This document shows positions 25,963 through 37,414 of a stretch of 64,000 nucleotides of DNA, piece after piece (position 1 is the stretch's first letter; every line of letters starts with the position of its first letter). The DNA is from Zeimonas sp046347945 (GTDB lineage: Bacteria > Pseudomonadota > Gammaproteobacteria > Burkholderiales > Burkholderiaceae_E): NCBI GenBank assembly GCA_046347945.1, contig JAXMFB010000005.1, positions 186,001 through 250,000 of the forward strand, given 5' to 3'. Below the pieces are notes generated by a model, which saw nothing but the letters and a program-made list of their open reading frames with translations, was not told the origin of the DNA and did not search any database. The translations under genes were made by a program, and so were the position numbers.

Positions 25963-27606
25963 TCAGTGCTGCCGCCGGTCGGCGAGCATCATCTCGGCCG
26001 CCTTCTCGGCGATCATCAGCGTCGGGGAATTCGTGTTGCCCGACGTGATCGTCGGCATGACCGAGGCATCGACGATCCTCAGCCCCGGCACCCGATGACA
26101 GCGCAGCCGGGCATCGACGACCGCCATCGGGTCGCTCGACGGCCCCATCTTGCAGGTGCCGACCGGGTGGAAGATCGTCGTGCCGACATCGCCGGCCGCC
26201 CGCGCAAGCTCTTCCTCGGTCTGGTACGCCGGGCCGGGCTTGATCTCCTTCGGCTCGAAGCGGCGCATCGCGTCGGTGCCGACGATGCGGCGGGTGAGCT
26301 GCAGCGCGCGCGCCGCCACCCGCCGATCCTGCTCGGTCGACAGGTAGTTCGGTGCGATCCGCGGCGCCGCGAACGGATCGGGTGAAGTGATCCGCACCTC
26401 GCCCCGCGACGACGGGCGCAGATGGCAGACCGACGCGGTGAACGCGGGGAAATCGTGCAGCGGCTCGCCGAAACGGTCGAGCGACAGCGGCTGCACGTGG
26501 TACTCCAGGTCAGGGCTCGGCTCGCGGTCGCTCGACCGCGCGAAGGCCCCCAGCTGGCTCGGCGACATCGACATCGGTCCGCTGCGAAAGAGCAGGTACT
26601 CGAGCCCGATCCCTGCCTTGCCGATCAGGCTGCCGGCCTGCTGGTTCAGCGTCCGGACGTTGCGGACCTTGTAGATCATCCTCAGCTGCAGGTGGTCCTG
26701 CAGGTTCCCGCCGACCCCGGGCAGCTCGGTGACCGGCGTCACGCCCGCTTCGCGCAGCGTGGCGCCCGCCCCGATGCCCGCGCACTGCAGGATCTGCGGC
26801 GACCCGATCGCACCCGCCGACAGAACCACCTCGCCATCGCACAGTGTGCGCTTGCTTTTGCCCGAAGCCCCGCCGATTCGATATTCGACCCCCTCGACCC
26901 GGCCCGACCCGTCCGTGCGCCGGACCAGTCCAGTGACATGAGTGTGAGTGACCACCTTCAGATTCGGCCGGTGCAGCACAGGGCGCAGGAAGGCCTTCGA
27001 CGCATTCCAGCGCACCCCCCGCTTCTGGTTCACCTCGAAGTAGCCGCAGCCGAAGTTGTCGCCGCGATTGAAGTCGTCGTTCGGCGGAATGCCCGCCTGC
27101 GCAGCCGCGTCGCGGAACGCGTCCAGAATCTCCCAGGTCACGCGCGCGCGCTCCACCCGCCACTCGCCGCCGTGGCCGTGCAGGGGGTCGCTGCCGCCGG
27201 CGTCGAGCGTGTGATGGTCCTCGTGACGCACGAAGTACGGCAGCACTTCGTCCCAGCTCCAGCCGGGGTTCCCGTCGACGGCCCAGCGATCGTAGTCGCC
27301 CCGCTGGCCGCGCATGTAGATCATCCCGTTGATCGACGACGATCCGCCGAACACCTTGCCGCGCGGATAGCCGATCGAACGCCCGCCCAGGCCAGGCTCC
27401 TCGGCCGTCCGGAACAGCCAGTCGGTCCGCGGATTGCCGATACAGTACAGGTAGCCCACCGGGATGTGGATCCACAGGTACCGATCTTCCCCGCCCGCCT
27501 CGAGCAGCAGCACCCGGGTCGACGGATCGGCCGACAGCCGGTTGGCGAGCAGGCAGCCCGCGGTGCCCGCCCCCACGACGATGTAATCGAAGCGTTCCTC
27601 GTTCAT
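25963..27606 (-). CDS. GMC-family FAD alcohol (choline dehydrogenase-like) oxidoreductase
   Basis: A 547-aa glucose-methanol-choline flavoenzyme. The FAD motif YIVVGAGTAGCLLANRL is at residues 8-24, the GMC signatures are GKVFGGSSSINGMIYMRG (about 83-100) and GAIGSPQILQCAGIG (about 258-272), and the catalytic His region is FHPVGTCKMG. A GAGG lies 7 bp before the ATG at 27606. It follows a zinc alcohol dehydrogenase by 59 bp, so two alcohol-oxidising enzymes of different cofactor type share one operon with gabD. Confidence 0.92.
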   Translation of the reverse strand: MNEERFDYIVVGAGTAGCLLANRLSADPSTRVLLLEAGGEDRYLWIHIPVGYLYCIGNPRTDWLFRTAEEPGLGGRSIGYPRGKVFGGSSSINGMIYMRGQRGDYDRWAVDGNPGWSWDEVLPYFVRHEDHHTLDAGGSDPLHGHGGEWRVERARVTWEILDAFRDAAAQAGIPPNDDFNRGDNFGCGYFEVNQKRGVRWNASKAFLRPVLHRPNLKVVTHTHVTGLVRRTDGSGRVEGVEYRIGGASGKSKRTLCDGEVVLSAGAIGSPQILQCAGIGAGATLREAGVTPVTELPGVGGNLQDHLQLRMIYKVRNVRTLNQQAGSLIGKAGIGLEYLLFRSGPMSMSPSQLGAFARSSDREPSPDLEYHVQPLSLDRFGEPLHDFPAFTASVCHLRPSSRGEVRITSPDPFAAPRIAPNYLSTEQDRRVAARALQLTRRIVGTDAMRRFEPKEIKPGPAYQTEEELARAAGDVGTTIFHPVGTCKMGPSSDPMAVVDARLRCHRVPGLRIVDASVMPTITSGNTNSPTLMIAEKAAEMMLADRRQH

Positions 27607-27665
27607 CCGCTGCCTCGTGCGGCCGGCCTGAGTGCCCGCCCTCGTGGGTGTCGTCGGTCCGCCGC

Positions 27666-28826
27666 TCAATCCATCAGGATGACTTGCCGGATCGATTCGC
27701 CGCGCGCGAGACGGTCCAGCGCCGGGTTGATCTCGTCGAGGGTGATCCGCTCCGACAGCAGCCTGTTCACCGGCAACGCGCCGCCGCGATACATCGCGAT
27801 GAAGCGCGGAATGTCGCGCGAAGGCACACACGAGCCGACGTAGCTGCCCTTGATCGTGCGCTCCTCGGCGATCAGCGACACGGCCTGCAACGCCCACTTT
27901 GCATTCGGATTCGGCAGGCCCGCCGTCACCGTCGTGCCTCCGCGCGCAGTGATGCGGTAGGCGAGCTCGAGCGCGTTGACGTTGCCGGCCATCTCGAACG
28001 CATAATCGACGCCGCCGCCGGTGGCGTCCTTCACCTTCGCGATCACGTCCGGGTCGGCGGCGTTGAAGCACTGCGTCGCGCCGAGCTCGCGCGCCCTGGC
28101 GAGCTTCGACTCGAGCATGTCCACCGCGACGATCTCGCGCGCGCCGATCGCGTGCGCGGCGAGCAGCGACGAGAAGCCGACTCCGCCGAGCCCCACCACC
28201 GCCACCTTCGACCCCGCCTCCGCCTTCGCGGTGTTGACCACCGCGCCCGCGCCGGTGATCACCGCGCACCCGAACAGCGCCGCCTCGTCCCAGGGCAGCG
28301 CCGGATCGATTCTCACGGCCGAGCGACGCGACACGGTCGCGTACTCGGCGAACGCCGCGCAGCCGAGGTGATGGTGCAGCGGCGACCCCGGCTTGCCGTC
28401 GATGCCGGGCCCGGCCACCGAGCGCAGCCGCTTGTAGCCGCCGAGCAGCGAGCCGCTCGCATTCGACGCGCCCCCCGGCTCGCACAGCGCCGGCCGCCCC
28501 ACTGCGCAGCTCGGGCAGGTGCCGCAGTTCGGACGGAAGATCAGCGCGACGTGATCGCCGACGGCCAGGTCGTCGACGCCGTCGCCCAGCTCGATCACCT
28601 CGGCGGCCGCCTCGTGGCCGACCACGATCGGCATCGGCCACGGCCGGTCGCCGTTGATCGCCGACAGGTCGGAATGACACAGGCCCGCGGCGCGGATCTT
28701 CACCATGATCTCGCCGCGGCCCGGCGACTCGAGTGCCACCTGCTCGATCGACAGCGGCCGGCTCTGTGCATACGGTGCCGGCAACCCGATCTCGCGCAGC
28801 ACCGCCGCGCGCATCGTTCTCGTCAT
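27666..28826 (-). CDS. zinc-dependent alcohol dehydrogenase (class III-like)
   Basis: A 386-aa medium-chain dehydrogenase. Catalytic zinc ligands are Cys in AAGLCHSDLSA and His-Glu in VVGHEAAAEV; the structural zinc lobe is CGTCPSCAVGRPALC (about 100-114). The NAD-binding GLGGVGFSS motif lies at about residue 212, with an acidic residue (VAVDMLESK) typical of NAD preference. The start has GGGGAG just upstream. It lies between gabD and the GMC oxidase in the same operon and may feed aldehyde to GabD. Confidence 0.92.
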   Translation of the reverse strand: MTRTMRAAVLREIGLPAPYAQSRPLSIEQVALESPGRGEIMVKIRAAGLCHSDLSAINGDRPWPMPIVVGHEAAAEVIELGDGVDDLAVGDHVALIFRPNCGTCPSCAVGRPALCEPGGASNASGSLLGGYKRLRSVAGPGIDGKPGSPLHHHLGCAAFAEYATVSRRSAVRIDPALPWDEAALFGCAVITGAGAVVNTAKAEAGSKVAVVGLGGVGFSSLLAAHAIGAREIVAVDMLESKLARARELGATQCFNAADPDVIAKVKDATGGGVDYAFEMAGNVNALELAYRITARGGTTVTAGLPNPNAKWALQAVSLIAEERTIKGSYVGSCVPSRDIPRFIAMYRGGALPVNRLLSERITLDEINPALDRLARGESIRQVILMD

Positions 28827-28860
28827 CGTCTCCCCCTTCGGGCCTGCGCGCCCGCGCGCG

Positions 28861-30327
28861 TCAGAGCCCCGCGAGGCACAGGTACTTCACTTCCAGGTAC
28901 TCGTCGATCCCGTACTTCGACCCTTCGCGTCCGAGGCCCGATTGCTTGACGCCACCGAACGGCGCCTCGGCGGTCGAGATCAGGCCGGTGTTCACCCCGA
29001 TCATGCCCGACTCGATGCCCTCGGCGGCGCGGAAAATGCGGCCGACGTCGCGCGAATAGAAATACGCGGCCAATCCGAACTCGGTGTCGTTGGCCATCGC
29101 GATCGCCTCGTCGTCGGTCCTGAAGCGGAACAGCGGCGCCACCGGGCCGAAGGTCTCCTCGCGCGCGACGCGCATCTGCGGCGTCACGTCGGTGAGGATC
29201 GTCGGCTCGAAGAAGAGTCCGCCGCGCGCGTGACGCTTGCCGCCGAGCGCAAGCTTCGCACCCTTCGCGAGCGCGTCGGCCACGTGCTCCTCGACCTTGG
29301 CGATCGCCGCCGGCTCGATCAGCGGGCCGATCGTCACGCCCTCTTCGGTGCCCGCGCCCACCTTGAACTGGGCGACGCGCGCCGCGAGCTTGTTCGCGAA
29401 CGCGTCGTAGACGCCGTCCTGCACGTAGAGCCGGTTCGCGCAGACGCAGGTCTGGCCCGCGTTGCGGTACTTCGACGCGAGCGCCCCCTCGACCGCCGCG
29501 TCGAGGTCGGCGTCGTCGAACACGATGAACGGCGCGTTGCCGCCCAGCTCCAGCGAGAGCTTCTTCACGGTGTCGGCGCACTGGCGCAGCAGGATGCGCC
29601 CGACCTCGGTGGAGCCGGTGAACGACACCTTGCGCACTACCGGGTTGGTGCACATCTCGAGGCCGATCTCGGGCGACTTGTCGCCGTTGCCGACGATGAC
29701 GTTGAACACGCCCGACGGGAAGCCCGCCTGCTCGGCGAGCTCCATCAGCGCCAGCGCCGACAGCGGCGTCGCCTCGGCGGGCTTGGCGACGACGGTGCAG
29801 CCCGCCGCGAACGCCGGCGCCACCTTGCGCGTGATCATCGCGATCGGGAAGTTCCACGGCGTGATCGCCGCGCACACGCCAATGGGCTGCTTGATCGCCA
29901 GCAGCCGGCGATCGGGCGCGATGGTCGGGATCACGTCGCCGTATGCGCGTCGGCCCTCCTCGGCAAACCACTCGACGAACGACGCGCCGTAGACGACCTC
30001 GCCGCGCGCCTCGGCCAGCGGCTTGCCCTGCTCGGTGGTCATCAGCAGCGCGAGATCGTCGGCATGCCCGAGGATGAGCTCGTACCACTTGCGCAGCACC
30101 GCGGCGCGCTCCTTCGCCGGCTTCGCGCGCCAGGCCGGCAGCGCGCGCTGCGCGGCGTCGATCGCGCGCCGCGTCTCGGCCGCACCCATGTCGGTCACCT
30201 CGACGATCTTCTCGCCGGTGGCCGGATCGGTCACCGCGAAGCTGCCGCCCGCATCGGCGTCGACCCACTTGCCGTCGATGTAGCCCTTGCGCTTGAGCAG
30301 TCGCATGTCCTTCAGTTGCAGCGTCAT
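28861..30327 (-). CDS. gabD: succinate-semialdehyde dehydrogenase (NAD(P)+)
   Basis: A 488-aa aldehyde dehydrogenase with all GabD landmarks: YIDGKWVDADAGGSFAVTDP at the N-terminus, ITPWNFPIAMITRKVAPA, SFTGSTEVGRILL, the catalytic Glu in LELGGNAPFIVFDDADLD, and the catalytic Cys in RNAGQTCVCANR. It converts succinate semialdehyde to succinate. A GAGGAC precedes the ATG at 30327. Co-transcription with two alcohol dehydrogenases suggests oxidation of a diol or 4-hydroxybutyrate-like substrate into the citric acid cycle. Confidence 0.92.
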   Translation of the reverse strand: MTLQLKDMRLLKRKGYIDGKWVDADAGGSFAVTDPATGEKIVEVTDMGAAETRRAIDAAQRALPAWRAKPAKERAAVLRKWYELILGHADDLALLMTTEQGKPLAEARGEVVYGASFVEWFAEEGRRAYGDVIPTIAPDRRLLAIKQPIGVCAAITPWNFPIAMITRKVAPAFAAGCTVVAKPAEATPLSALALMELAEQAGFPSGVFNVIVGNGDKSPEIGLEMCTNPVVRKVSFTGSTEVGRILLRQCADTVKKLSLELGGNAPFIVFDDADLDAAVEGALASKYRNAGQTCVCANRLYVQDGVYDAFANKLAARVAQFKVGAGTEEGVTIGPLIEPAAIAKVEEHVADALAKGAKLALGGKRHARGGLFFEPTILTDVTPQMRVAREETFGPVAPLFRFRTDDEAIAMANDTEFGLAAYFYSRDVGRIFRAAEGIESGMIGVNTGLISTAEAPFGGVKQSGLGREGSKYGIDEYLEVKYLCLAGL

Positions 30328-30360
30328 CGCATTGTCCTCGATCGATTCGCCAAGGCCGGC

Positions 30361-30702
30361 TCAGGCTGCGTTGCCGGCGAACTTCAGTCCCAGCACACCC
30401 AGCACGATCAGCGCGATGCAGGCCAGCCGCATCGCGCTGGCCGACTCGCCGAGCAGCGCAATTCCCAGCAACGCCGTTCCCGCCGCGCCGATGCCGGTCC
30501 AGACCGCATAGGCGGTCCCGGCCGGCAGCACCCGCATCGCGAGCGCCAGCAGCCAGAAACTCGCCGCCGCCGCGACCACGACCACGACCGACGGCCACAG
30601 TCTCGAGAACCCGTCGCTGTACTTCAGCCCCAGCGCCCAGACGATCTCGAACAGCCCCGCCACCACCAGCACCGCCCACGCCTGGCCCACCGACAAGTTC
30701 AT
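30361..30702 (-). CDS. sugE: small multidrug resistance protein, SugE/Gdx-type guanidinium exporter
   Basis: A 113-aa four-helix SMR protein. The central glutamate is in GLFEIVWALGLKYSDGFSRL, and this LEx-WAxGLKY-x-GFSRL pattern with TAYAVWTGIGAAGTALLG marks the SugE/Gdx subtype instead of EmrE/QacE. Gdx exports guanidinium ion in exchange for protons. The ATG at 30702 has GGGAG 6 bp upstream. The 220 bp before it hold no recognisable guanidine riboswitch. Why it sits between mmsA and gabD is unclear. Confidence 0.9.
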   Translation of the reverse strand: MNLSVGQAWAVLVVAGLFEIVWALGLKYSDGFSRLWPSVVVVVAAAASFWLLALAMRVLPAGTAYAVWTGIGAAGTALLGIALLGESASAMRLACIALIVLGVLGLKFAGNAA

Positions 30703-30922
30703 CGCCCGCTCCCCGTCCCCGAAAGCGGCGCCCGAACGGCGCCCACGACCCCACGACTCGCCGACCCGCCCCCGAACCGGGCGCCCCCCTGCCGACCGCG
30801 CCGCGCCCCGATCGCTGCGCTCGGTCGGCAATCCGCCAGGACATCGGCGCAGCCCCGAATCCTCCCAGTCACTCCAACCGTCTTCGTTCATCTCAGCGTA
30901 GCGAGCGTGCGAAGCGCGGGGC

Positions 30923-32479
<1,557 letters not shown>

Positions 32480-32503
32480 TTGCGCCTCCTGCATATCTGG
32501 TGG

Positions 32504-32545
32504 ACAATCGATTGTTCAGCCGGCTGAATGGCTGTTCACCGTGAA
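32504..32545. promoter_or_regulatory. cluster of three palindromes in the mmsA/iclR divergent region
   Basis: Three perfect palindromes abut: ACAATCGATTGT (32504-32515), TTCAGCCGGCTGAA (32515-32528) and TTCAC-C-GTGAA (32535-32545). They fill the short gap between divergent mmsA and iclR, as expected for operators of the IclR protein. Which one is the true site cannot be told from sequence. Confidence 0.6.
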
Positions 32546-32549
32546 GAAC

Positions 32550-33383
32550 ATGAGTGTAGCCCACGACGCAGCAATGTCAACCCGATCGCCGCGAGCAACG
32601 AACCCGGCCGCCGCCGCGAGAGAGGCGTCGCCCGCACTGGTGCCGGCGGTCGAGCGGGCGGTGCGGCTGCTCGATCATCTCGCCGGACTGCGCAGGCCGC
32701 AACCGCTGGCCGAGCTGTCGAAGGCGCTCGGCATGCCCAAGAGCAGCCTGCACGGGCTGCTGCACACGCTGGTCGCACTGGGGCTGGCGACGCGCAGCGA
32801 GCGCGGCGACTACGCGCTCGGCGCAAAACCGGTGCAGTGGGCCGGCGCGTTCGGCCAGCAATCGGGGGTCGTCGACGCCTTCGACGCGGTCGCCGAGCAG
32901 CTCCCCGCCCTGCGCGAGGAGGCGATCATGCTGGCGGTGCTCGACGGCGCCGAGGTGCTCTACCTCGCCTGCCGGCCGGGCACGCGCGCGCTCGCGGTGA
33001 ACTTCCGCGTCGGCGGCCGGTTCCCGGCCAGTTGCACCTCGTCGGGCAAGGCGCTGCTGGCCACGCTGCCACCCGCGCGGGTCCGCGCGCTGCTCGGCGG
33101 CCGCCCGCTGCCTCGGCTCACGCGGCACAGCGTCGGCAGCATCGCATCGCTGCTGCGGCAGCTCGAGCAGTTCCGCGCGCAGGGCCACGCGGTCGACGAC
33201 GAGGAAACCGCCGAGGGCATGCACTGCTTCGGCGCGCCGGTGTTCGCCGCCGGCCGCAGCGAAGCGGTGGCCGCCGTCGCGGTCAGCCTGATCAAGGCCT
33301 CCACCAGCGTGCGGCGCCGCGACGAAGTGGTGGCGGCGATCCGCGAGCTGGCCGCGCGCGTGTCGCAGCGCCTGGGAGCCTGA
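32550..33383 (+). CDS. IclR-family transcriptional regulator
   Basis: A 277-aa regulator: an N-terminal winged helix (VERAVRLLDHLAG, then LAELSKALGMPKSSLHGLLHTL at about 54-75) and a C-terminal effector domain with FPASCTSSGKALLATLP and the GHAVDDEETAEGMHCFGAPVF type motif (first and last parts seen near 215-235). A second ATG at 32574 would drop eight residues. It is divergent from mmsA, so it probably controls the mmsA-to-lhgO genes in response to a small carboxylate. Confidence 0.92.
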   Translation: MSVAHDAAMSTRSPRATNPAAAAREASPALVPAVERAVRLLDHLAGLRRPQPLAELSKALGMPKSSLHGLLHTLVALGLATRSERGDYALGAKPVQWAGAFGQQSGVVDAFDAVAEQLPALREEAIMLAVLDGAEVLYLACRPGTRALAVNFRVGGRFPASCTSSGKALLATLPPARVRALLGGRPLPRLTRHSVGSIASLLRQLEQFRAQGHAVDDEETAEGMHCFGAPVFAAGRSEAVAAVAVSLIKASTSVRRRDEVVAAIRELAARVSQRLGA

Positions 33384-33453
33384 GGTCCCGCGAGTCCGAC
33401 GCGGATCGCCCGCCGGGCCATGTCGAAGGCAGGGCGCCTGCGCAGCGGAGCAC

Positions 33454-33487
33454 TAGAATCGATATCGGTCGCGATCGAACGCGACCG
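33454..33487 (+). promoter_or_regulatory. putative -10 box and 5' hairpin of the pdxA-family gene
   Basis: TAGAAT at 33454-33459 fits a -10 element. CGGTCGCG (33466-33473) pairs with CGCGACCG (33480-33487) over a 6-nt loop. The hairpin would start near the first transcribed base and end 19 bp before the ATG, so it could shield the ribosome site or protect the mRNA. Confidence 0.4.
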
Positions 33488-33506
33488 CGACAGCGCACGA
33501 GACCCC

Positions 33507-34526
33507 ATGGCCGCCCACTCGCCTCACCGTGCCGCACCCGGCACCGAAGCCGCAGCCCGCGATCCGCGACCGATCGCGGTCACGCTCGGCGACCCTTGCG
33601 GAATCGGCCCGGAGATCGTGCTCAAGGCCTGCGCCGAGCCCTCGCTCGCGCTGCCGCTGCGGGTGATCGGCGACGCCGGCCTGCTGCGGCGCGAAGCCGC
33701 GCGGCTCGGGCTGCCGATGCCGGCGCAGGTCGACTCGATCGTCGAGCTCGGTGACGACCTGCCCATCGGCCGCATCGACGCGCGCGCCGGCGACGCTGCC
33801 TGGCGCTTCATCGTCCACGCCGCGCACCTGGCGCTGCGCAGCGAGGTGCGCGCGATCGTCACCGCACCAATCGCCAAGGAGGCGATGCACGCGGCCGGAC
33901 ACCACTTCCCCGGCCACACCGAGTTGCTGGCCGAACTCGCCGGCGGCGTCGACGTGCGGATGATGCTGGCCAACCCCGAGTTGCGCACGGTGCTGGTCTC
34001 GATCCACCTGTCGCTGCGCGACGCCCTCGGCAAGGTCACGCTCGACAACGTGCTTCAGACGATAGTGATTACTGACACCGCGCTTCGGCAGGCCGGCATC
34101 GCGCGCCCGCGGATCGCGGTGGCGGGCCTCAATCCACATGCGGGCGAGGCCGGCATGTTCGGCCGCGAGGAGATCGACACGATCGCCCCCGCCGTCGCGG
34201 CAGCGCGCGCCCGGGGAATCGAAGCGAGCGGCCCCTTCCCGCCGGACACCGTGTTCATGCGGGCTCGCGGACTGCGCGACTTCGACGTCGTGGTCGCGAT
34301 GTACCACGACCAAGGCCTGATCCCGGTGAAGTACCTGGGGATCGACGACGGGGTCAACGTCACGCTGGGCCTGCCGTTCGTGCGCACGAGCCCCGACCAC
34401 GGCACAGCCTTCGATATCGCGGGTCGGCCGGGCCCCGACGGGCGCGGGCTCGCCAGCGCACACAGCCTGCTCGCGGCGATCCGCGAGGCCGACGCGCTCA
34501 GCGCCGCCGCCTCGGACGGCCTCTAG
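33507..34526 (+). CDS. PdxA-family 4-hydroxythreonine-4-phosphate dehydrogenase (PdxA2-like)
   Basis: A 339-aa PdxA-fold NAD-dependent dehydrogenase. It has TLGDPCGIGPEIVLKA at the start of the fold, the metal-ligand segment HHFPGHTELLAEL (about 133-145) and HDQGLIPVKYLG (about 266-277). The active-site wording TAPIAKEAMHAAGHHFPGHTE is split here but is closer to PdxA2 enzymes of four-carbon acid sugar phosphate catabolism than to canonical PdxA. Neither surA nor rsmA (usual pdxA neighbours) nor a DUF1537 kinase (usual pdxA2 neighbour) is adjacent, so the role is open. Confidence 0.82.
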   Translation: MAAHSPHRAAPGTEAAARDPRPIAVTLGDPCGIGPEIVLKACAEPSLALPLRVIGDAGLLRREAARLGLPMPAQVDSIVELGDDLPIGRIDARAGDAAWRFIVHAAHLALRSEVRAIVTAPIAKEAMHAAGHHFPGHTELLAELAGGVDVRMMLANPELRTVLVSIHLSLRDALGKVTLDNVLQTIVITDTALRQAGIARPRIAVAGLNPHAGEAGMFGREEIDTIAPAVAAARARGIEASGPFPPDTVFMRARGLRDFDVVVAMYHDQGLIPVKYLGIDDGVNVTLGLPFVRTSPDHGTAFDIAGRPGPDGRGLASAHSLLAAIREADALSAAASDGL

Positions 34527-34542
34527 GAAAGCGGGCGCTCAC

Positions 34543-35223
34543 ATGCATGTGGAAGGCCTGCCCGCAGGGGTCGGCTGGCTGGCGATCCTGCTCACGACGC
34601 TGCTCGTCCTCGATGCCGCCCGACGTGCCGATTGGTCGGACCCGACCCGAGAGCATGCAATGTGGGCGCTCGCTACTGCGGGCATCTTCCTTGCCCGGCA
34701 GATGACGGTCACGATGCCGGGCGGCCTGTCGCTGCAGTACATCGGGTCGGCCTGGCTGGCGCTGCTGCTCGGCTATCCGCGGGCCGTGCTGTCGATGTCG
34801 CTGATCGCCGTCGCGCACGCGGCGCAGTTCGACCTGTCGGTCGCCGATCAGGCGCTACCCCTGCTGGTGCTGGGCGTCGCCCCCGCGTGGCTCATCTGGC
34901 TGATCACGCGAGGGCTGCGCCGCTGGCTGCCGCCGAACCCGTTCGTGTTCCTGCTGGGCGCCGGGTTTTTGGGGCTGTTCGCCGCCTATGCGCTGCCGCT
35001 GCTGGCAGCCGCCGGGCTCGGTGCCTGGGCGCTGGCCGGCGGCTCGGGCCCTCCGCTACGCACGCAAGCGCTTACCGACTATTGGGCGATGATGCTTCCA
35101 TACGCGTTGCTGCTCGCCGGCGGCGAGGCGTGGCTCGAGGGGATGCTGACCACGCTGCTGGTCGTTTTCGCCCCAGGCAGCGTGCGACTCTTCGACGAGC
35201 GCCACTACCTGAGGCGTCGATGA
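34543..35223 (+). CDS. CbiM-like energy-coupling-factor transporter permease
   Basis: A 226-aa membrane protein with six or seven helices. Its N-terminus MHVEGLPAGVGW places a histidine at position 2, which in CbiM/NikM inserts into the membrane and binds Co2+ or Ni2+. No CbiN, CbiQ or CbiO is nearby, so this would be a solitary S-component, a form known in some Proteobacteria. It starts 17 bp after pdxA and is convergent with pckG. The metal and the function are inferred. Confidence 0.7.
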   Translation: MHVEGLPAGVGWLAILLTTLLVLDAARRADWSDPTREHAMWALATAGIFLARQMTVTMPGGLSLQYIGSAWLALLLGYPRAVLSMSLIAVAHAAQFDLSVADQALPLLVLGVAPAWLIWLITRGLRRWLPPNPFVFLLGAGFLGLFAAYALPLLAAAGLGAWALAGGSGPPLRTQALTDYWAMMLPYALLLAGGEAWLEGMLTTLLVVFAPGSVRLFDERHYLRRR

Positions 35224-35238
35224 CGCGTCGGCGGGCCC

Positions 35239-37161
<1,923 letters not shown>

Positions 37162-37414
37162 GGAAAGACCTCCGTGATTGGGAACCGGCTGCATCGGCGC
37201 GGACCCGGCCGCGCGCGCGCCCGATGCCTGCGGCAACCGGGCTGCTGTGCGAATTCGTGCGACTGCTTCGGCATCTCTTCCCCGCCGGTCCTGTGTCGGT
37301 TCGCGCGACGGGGGCCTGTCGCCGGCCAGACGGCCGGCCGATGCGGGTCGCGGCCACGGCGGGGGGTCGAGTGTACACCCAGCCCGGGAGGGCCGGACGT
37401 GACAAAGGGCGTGT

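Noticed and set aside
30703..30922. Guanidine (ykkC-type) riboswitch upstream of the sugE-like gene
   Set aside because: The conserved loop sequences of guanidine-I, -II or -III riboswitches were not found on the minus strand. An open frame through this stretch (beginning MNEDGWSDWEDSGL) looks like chance coding in GC-rich DNA.
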